Source: Candidatus Parcubacteria bacterium (GTDB lineage Bacteria; Patescibacteriota; Minisyncoccia; UBA6257; 2-01-FULL-56-20). From it: a DNA stretch of 16,686 bases. Of the stretch, positions 13,603 through 16,686 are shown piece after piece. The DNA is taken from positions 1-16,686 of the forward strand of contig DAIBYH010000007.1 in the NCBI GenBank assembly GCA_027424065.1. The letters are read 5' to 3'. A program made the position numbers and the translations under genes. Within the stretch, counting starts at the first letter, position 1; each line of letters opens with the position of its first letter. A model generated the notes under the pieces. That model was not told the DNA's origin. It did no database searches and was given only the letters and a program-made list of their open reading frames with translations.

Positions 13603-14154
13603 CTATTTTCTTCCTTTTCCTTTTCCTTTCGGACGCTGCGTTTCCTCTTTTTTCATGGGAACGCCGAGCTTCGTAAACTCGTCCCAGGAACGCTGCAGCT
13701 CCCGCTTCTTCGGAACAATGCTCACGCCGAGCGAGAACGCGACCGGCGACTGTTCCTGCTCGATCTCCGGAAACACGAACTGATCGCGGATACCGACCGT
13801 GAGCACGCCATGGCTGTCGATCGCGGTGCGATTGATGCCGCGGAAGTCACGGACGCGAGGCAGTACTATTGTAATCAAGCGCTCAAAAAAATCAACCATT
13901 TTCTCGCGGCGGAGCGTGATGCGCAGGCCGACGATCTGGTTTTCGCGGATCTTAAAGCCGGCAATGGACTTCTTGGCGCGGCGGATCTGGGGCTTCTGGC
14001 CGGTCATTGCCGCAATGTCGCGCATCACCTGAACGAGCGCTTTCTCCTCGAAATTCGGGAGCTGGCTCATGCGGCCGATGCCCGCGTCAATCACGATCTT
14101 CTCAAGGAAGCTCCGTATCTCTTTCCGCCGTGCGTTTTCCTGTTGCTTGGTCAT
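13603..14154 (-). CDS. rplE: 50S ribosomal protein L5
   Basis: 183 aa 5S rRNA-binding protein forming an intersubunit bridge. Family marks are KIVIDAGIGR, MTGQKPQIRRAKKSIAGFKIREN, GLRITLRREKM, LPRVRDFRGI and the HGVLTVGIRDQFVFPEI segment. A basic tail (RPKGKGKGRK) extends the C terminus. A 79-nt palindromic spacer separates it from rplX, the largest gap inside the ribosomal run. The start MTKQQENARRKEIRSFLEKI has no Shine-Dalgarno motif. Confidence 0.97.
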   Translation of the reverse strand: MTKQQENARRKEIRSFLEKIVIDAGIGRMSQLPNFEEKALVQVMRDIAAMTGQKPQIRRAKKSIAGFKIRENQIVGLRITLRREKMVDFFERLITIVLPRVRDFRGINRTAIDSHGVLTVGIRDQFVFPEIEQEQSPVAFSLGVSIVPKKRELQRSWDEFTKLGVPMKKEETQRPKGKGKGRK

Positions 14155-14172
14155 GTTGGTAAGCGATTAGTA

Positions 14173-14221
14173 ATTAGCGATCAGATATTAGGGATTATTT
14201 TTCTAATCTCTAATCGCTAAT
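14173..14221. repeat. AT-rich inverted repeat between rplX and rplE
   Basis: Arms ATTAGCGATCAGATATTAG (14173-14191) and 14203-14221 pair at 17 of 19 positions around an 11-nt T-rich loop. GCGATTAG (14163-14170) is a further partial direct copy of the arm. The unit looks like an inserted repeat inside an operon whose other gaps are 2-33 nt. No T-run follows the stem in the minus direction, so it is not a clear terminator. Confidence 0.7.
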
Positions 14222-14233
14222 TTGCTGATATCT

Positions 14234-14539
14234 TTAAATCTTTGCCTTGCATTTCTTGCAGTACCGGACTTTCCGGGATCCTTCGACGCGATAACCGACC
14301 CGGGTCGGTTCCTTGCAGGAACCGCACATCACCATTGCCTTCGCAGCCGCAAGCGGACGAGGCACCATGACGACCTGCCCTTTTTCGCCCTGCCGTTTCG
14401 GACGCGAGTTCTTTTTCACGAGATTCAGTCCGTCGATCACGATCCGGTCCGTGGACGGCATGGCATGCAGCACCGTCCCGGTCTTGCCGCGGTCCTTTCC
14501 GGAAATGATCTTTACCGTATCGCCCTTAATGATCTTCAT
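14234..14539 (-). CDS. rplX: 50S ribosomal protein L24
   Basis: 101 aa assembly-initiator protein. The KOW motif is clear at the N terminus (KGDTVKIISGKDRGKTGTV), followed by GLNLVKKNSRP. The C terminus has two CxxC pairs (CGSC and CKKC) about 20 residues apart, a zinc-ribbon-like end seen in many L24 proteins. It lies 10 nt after rplN. No Shine-Dalgarno motif (ACACCACC before ATG). Confidence 0.97.
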   Translation of the reverse strand: MKIIKGDTVKIISGKDRGKTGTVLHAMPSTDRIVIDGLNLVKKNSRPKRQGEKGQVVMVPRPLAAAKAMVMCGSCKEPTRVGYRVEGSRKVRYCKKCKAKI

Positions 14540-14549
14540 GGTGGTGTTC

Positions 14550-14918
14550 TTAGACGATCTCTTCTGCCATCGTCATTAATTTTTCATAGCCCATCTCCTT
14601 GATCTCGCGCGGCAACGGACCGAACACGCGCGTTGCCACCGGCTCCTTTTTCGCATCAACCAAGACCACGGCATTCTCATCGAACCGGACATAGGAACCG
14701 TCCTTGCGACGGACCGCATTCTTCGTACGTACCACGAGAACCTTGACCACGTCCTTCTTCTTGACGGACTTCCGCGGTTCCGCCGACTGCACCGAAGCAA
14801 CGATGATGTCGCCCACGCCGGCATAGCGGCGCCGCGTCGCGCCGAGGATGCGGAAACACCGCACGACCTTCGCGCCGCTGTTGTCCGCAACTTTTAAGAT
14901 GGAACGTTCCTGGATCAT
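14550..14918 (-). CDS. rplN: 50S ribosomal protein L14
   Basis: 122 aa, exact family length. Marks are MIQERSILKVADNSGAKVV, the VGDIIVASVQSAEP segment, RTKNAVRRKDGSYVRFDENA and RVFGPLPREIKE near the C terminus. It lies 18 nt after rpsQ. A TATTAT string lies 12 nt before the ATG, the same spacing as in front of dnaE, but there is no -35 box. No Shine-Dalgarno motif (CATCAGCC before ATG). Confidence 0.98.
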   Translation of the reverse strand: MIQERSILKVADNSGAKVVRCFRILGATRRRYAGVGDIIVASVQSAEPRKSVKKKDVVKVLVVRTKNAVRRKDGSYVRFDENAVVLVDAKKEPVATRVFGPLPREIKEMGYEKLMTMAEEIV

Positions 14919-14936
14919 GGCTGATGTTCTATAATA

Positions 14937-15191
14937 CTATGCTTTTTCCACTATCACCCACCGCTTCTCTTTGGAAAGCGGCTTCGTTTCCTGGATCACG
15001 ACCTTATCGCCCGTATGATACGCATTCTGCTCGTCGTGCGCCTTGAAGCGCGTCGTAAGCTTTTGGTATTTCAAATAGCGCGGATGCTTCTTGAGGCGGG
15101 TCACGGCGACCACGCGCGTCTTCGACATCTTGTCGGAAACGACGGTACCCGTGATCTTCCTGATCTTCTTTTGTTCTGCGTTTGGCGTCAT
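14937..15191 (-). CDS. rpsQ: 30S ribosomal protein S17
   Basis: 84 aa, exact length for this OB-fold protein that binds the 5' domain of 16S rRNA. Typical sequence: [49 protein letters not shown]. It starts 2 nt after the rpmC stop (TAACCATG). No Shine-Dalgarno motif. Confidence 0.97.
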   Translation of the reverse strand: MTPNAEQKKIRKITGTVVSDKMSKTRVVAVTRLKKHPRYLKYQKLTTRFKAHDEQNAYHTGDKVVIQETKPLSKEKRWVIVEKA

Positions 15192-15193
15192 GG

Positions 15194-15397
15194 TTATTGT
15201 GCAAGAGTTCTTTCCTGAAGGAAGGTCTTGGCGCGTGCGATCGCATGCTTCGTCTCATGCAGCGCCTTCACATTCTTCACTTTTCCGGCCGCGAGGTCAA
15301 ATCGGAGCTTCCGGAGCTTTTCGCGATCGTCCTTGATAAGGCGCGCGAGTTCAGCGTCGGATTTTGCCTTTAATGCCTGAATATCTTTTTTCTTCAT
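15194..15397 (-). CDS. rpmC: 50S ribosomal protein L29
   Basis: 67 aa helical hairpin protein near the peptide exit tunnel. It starts [20 protein letters not shown] and contains [20 protein letters not shown] and the [10 protein letters not shown] end of the second helix. Order rplP-rpmC-rpsQ is the usual one. It lies 24 nt after rplP. The only AAGGA string is about 18 nt before the ATG, too far for a normal Shine-Dalgarno site. Confidence 0.95.
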   Translation of the reverse strand: MKKKDIQALKAKSDAELARLIKDDREKLRKLRFDLAAGKVKNVKALHETKHAIARAKTFLQERTLAQ

Positions 15398-15421
15398 GCT
15401 GGTTTTGATATTCCTTTATGC

Positions 15422-15832
15422 TTATTTCACGATGATCTTGCTTTTGACCGGAAGCTTGTAGGACGCGAGCCGAAGAGCCTCCTTTGCCTTCTCAACGGGA
15501 ACACCATCGATCTCGAAAAGAATCCTGCCCGGCTTGACCGGGAACACATAATGATCAACGCTTCCCTTTCCGCCGCCCATCGTGGTCTCCGGAGGACGGA
15601 TCGTCACCGGCTTATCCGGGAAGACGCGGATCCAGAGCCTGCCGGCGCGCTTCAGCGAGTTCGTGATGGTCTTGCGGGCGGCCTCGATCTGACGGGAGGT
15701 CAGCCATGCCTGCTCCATGGACTTCAGTCCATACTGGCCGTAGTGCAGTTCAAGCCCGCGCGTCTCAACCTGGCGGCCGAGCGAGCGTCCCTTGTGCCAC
15801 TTGCGATGTTTTACCTTCTTCGGAATAAGCAT
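15422..15832 (-). CDS. rplP: 50S ribosomal protein L16
   Basis: 136 aa, exact family length, located near the peptidyl-transferase and A-site region. Marks are [61 protein letters not shown] and [13 protein letters not shown]. The residue before MGGGKG is Thr84, where E. coli L16 has Arg81, the site hydroxylated by YcfD. It starts 2 nt after rpsC (TAACCATG) with no Shine-Dalgarno motif. Confidence 0.98.
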   Translation of the reverse strand: MLIPKKVKHRKWHKGRSLGRQVETRGLELHYGQYGLKSMEQAWLTSRQIEAARKTITNSLKRAGRLWIRVFPDKPVTIRPPETTMGGGKGSVDHYVFPVKPGRILFEIDGVPVEKAKEALRLASYKLPVKSKIIVK

Positions 15833-15834
15833 GG

Positions 15835-16530
15835 TTATTTGTTCTTGAACCGGGGCTCTTCCCGCGATTCATCCTTCTTTTGGAAAATTTCTCCCTTATA
15901 GATCCAGACTTTGATGCCGATCGTTCCGTAGGTCGTCTTTGCGGTGGCCGTACCGTAATCAATATCGGCGCGCAGCGTCTGCAGCGGCAACGATCCGCGC
16001 GAGAGGCGCTCGCGGCGCGCGATCTCGTTCCCGTCGAGGCGGCCGGACATCATGACCTTGGCCCCCTTCACGTCGCGGTTCTGCATGATCTGCTCAAGAT
16101 ACTTCTTCATGGTCCGACGGAACGGCATACGGCGCTCCAGGTCCCATGCGATCTCCTGGGCAACATACGACGACGCAACCTCGGAACGCTTCAGCTCCTC
16201 AACGTTCACGCTGAGCGGGATCGGCATCTTCTTGCCGCGTACCTTGCGGATAGAGTCCGCAATGGCAATGTTGAGCTCCTCCATTCCCTTGCCGCCGCGG
16301 CCAATGATGAAGCCCGGCCGCGCCGCCTTGATGAAAATGCGGAGGTTGCCCTGCGTGCGTTCGATCTCAATGGCAGCAATGCCGGCCGTGCCGATCTTCT
16401 TCATGATCGTGCGGCGGATCGCTTCATCCTCTTCGAGGAATTTCGCGTAGCCGTCCTTAATGAACCAGCGCACCGGCCAGTCCTTCGTGACACCAAGACG
16501 GAATGAAAGAGGATGTATTTTTTGTCCCAT
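15835..16530 (-). CDS. rpsC: 30S ribosomal protein S3
   Basis: 231 aa, close to E. coli S3 (233). N-terminal [13 protein letters not shown] is the family start. The KH type-2 domain carries [14 protein letters not shown], and the C-terminal domain has [31 protein letters not shown] and [17 protein letters not shown]3 lies at the mRNA entry tunnel and helps unwind mRNA. A charged tail ([14 protein letters not shown]) closes it. The ATG is preceded by ACTAAAATCC, with no Shine-Dalgarno motif; the upstream rplV ends 15 nt before. Confidence 0.98.
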   Translation of the reverse strand: MGQKIHPLSFRLGVTKDWPVRWFIKDGYAKFLEEDEAIRRTIMKKIGTAGIAAIEIERTQGNLRIFIKAARPGFIIGRGGKGMEELNIAIADSIRKVRGKKMPIPLSVNVEELKRSEVASSYVAQEIAWDLERRMPFRRTMKKYLEQIMQNRDVKGAKVMMSGRLDGNEIARRERLSRGSLPLQTLRADIDYGTATAKTTYGTIGIKVWIYKGEIFQKKDESREEPRFKNK

Positions 16531-16545
16531 GGATTTTAGTGCATC

Positions 16546-16686
16546 TTATTTTGCCGCGCGCGACTTGCCGCTGAACGTCTTCCGGAAGAACCCTCCCCGC
16601 TTCTGGGATTCGGATTTCTCCATCGCCGCTTCCTCGTCATGCGCCTCGTGCGCCACGCGCTTCTTCTTCTCACCGGCCTTCGGCTC
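16546..16686 (-). CDS. rplV: C-terminal tail of ribosomal protein L22 (cut by window edge)
   Basis: An open frame runs in from the window edge and stops with TAA at 16548-16546. The 46 visible residues begin EPKAGEKKKRVAHEAHDEE and end GGFFRKTFSGKSRAAK. They are highly charged and low in complexity, with no conserved L22 core in view. The assignment rests on position: rplV normally sits directly before rpsC. L22 proteins with charged C-terminal extensions occur, but this identity is inference. Confidence 0.6.
   Translation of the reverse strand, partial: EPKAGEKKKRVAHEAHDEEAAMEKSESQKRGGFFRKTFSGKSRAAK

Noticed and set aside
14931..14936. TATTAT box before rplN as an internal promoter
   Set aside because: No -35 or TGn element, and it lies inside a tight co-directional operon. 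The 12-nt spacing to ATG, shared with dnaE, is noted but not enough.

Overview
The window looks like a chromosomal segment of a Candidate Phyla Radiation (Patescibacteria, probably Parcubacteria-like) bacterium. The signs are a compact S10/spc ribosomal operon with no rpmD (L30) between rpsE and rplO, small single-pass membrane proteins of unknown function, palindromic intergenic repeats, almost no Shine-Dalgarno sequences, and a DnaE without the C-terminal tau-binding region. TGA is used as a stop (dnaE, adk), so the SR1/Gracilibacteria recoding does not apply. Base composition is fairly GC-rich. The lineage call is inference from layout, not from a marker-gene tree.

Layout. 1-1152 (minus): a cut-off membrane protein, an unknown membrane-anchored protein, and a membrane-anchored cupredoxin-like protein driven by an extended -10 promoter. 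1153-1361: divergent intergenic region holding a hairpin repeat and the dnaE promoter. 1362-4565 (plus): dnaE, the only plus-strand gene. 4566-4728: convergent intergenic region with a second copy of the same repeat. 4729-6180 (minus): lysS. 6181-6517: repeat-rich intergenic region holding a leaderless lysS promoter, a terminator, two stacked hairpins, two long GTCATCC-type inverted repeats, and the greA terminator. 6518-9790 (minus): adk, an adk-like paralogue, map, a family 2 glycosyltransferase and greA. 9831-9857: strong terminator behind secY. 9877-16686 (minus): ribosomal run [rplV]-rpsC-rplP-rpmC-rpsQ-rplN-rplX-rplE-rpsN-rpsH-rplF-rplR-rpsE-rplO-secY.

How it works together. The large minus-strand block encodes ribosome assembly (S10/spc proteins), protein export (SecY), nascent-chain methionine removal (Map), nucleotide balance (Adk), transcript-cleavage rescue of RNA polymerase (GreA) and lysine charging (LysS). 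A terminator after secY separates the ribosomal genes from adk-map, and adk may have its own promoter inside the terminator tail. The infA-rpmJ-rpsM-rpsK genes that often follow map are not here; a glycosyltransferase and greA take that place.

Points most worth a second look: (i) 24 of 24 inspected starts are ATG and 23 of 24 have a pyrimidine at -1, with almost no Shine-Dalgarno motif; (ii) the cupredoxin gene and lysS share identical leaderless promoter geometry; (iii) a compact hairpin-hairpin-terminator array sits directly upstream of lysS; (iv) direct copies of a double-hairpin repeat flank dnaE; (v) a 9-nt periodic repeat lies between map and the glycosyltransferase gene; (vi) a divergent adenylate kinase paralogue lies next to adk. 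No CRISPR array, transposase, tRNA or rRNA gene was seen.
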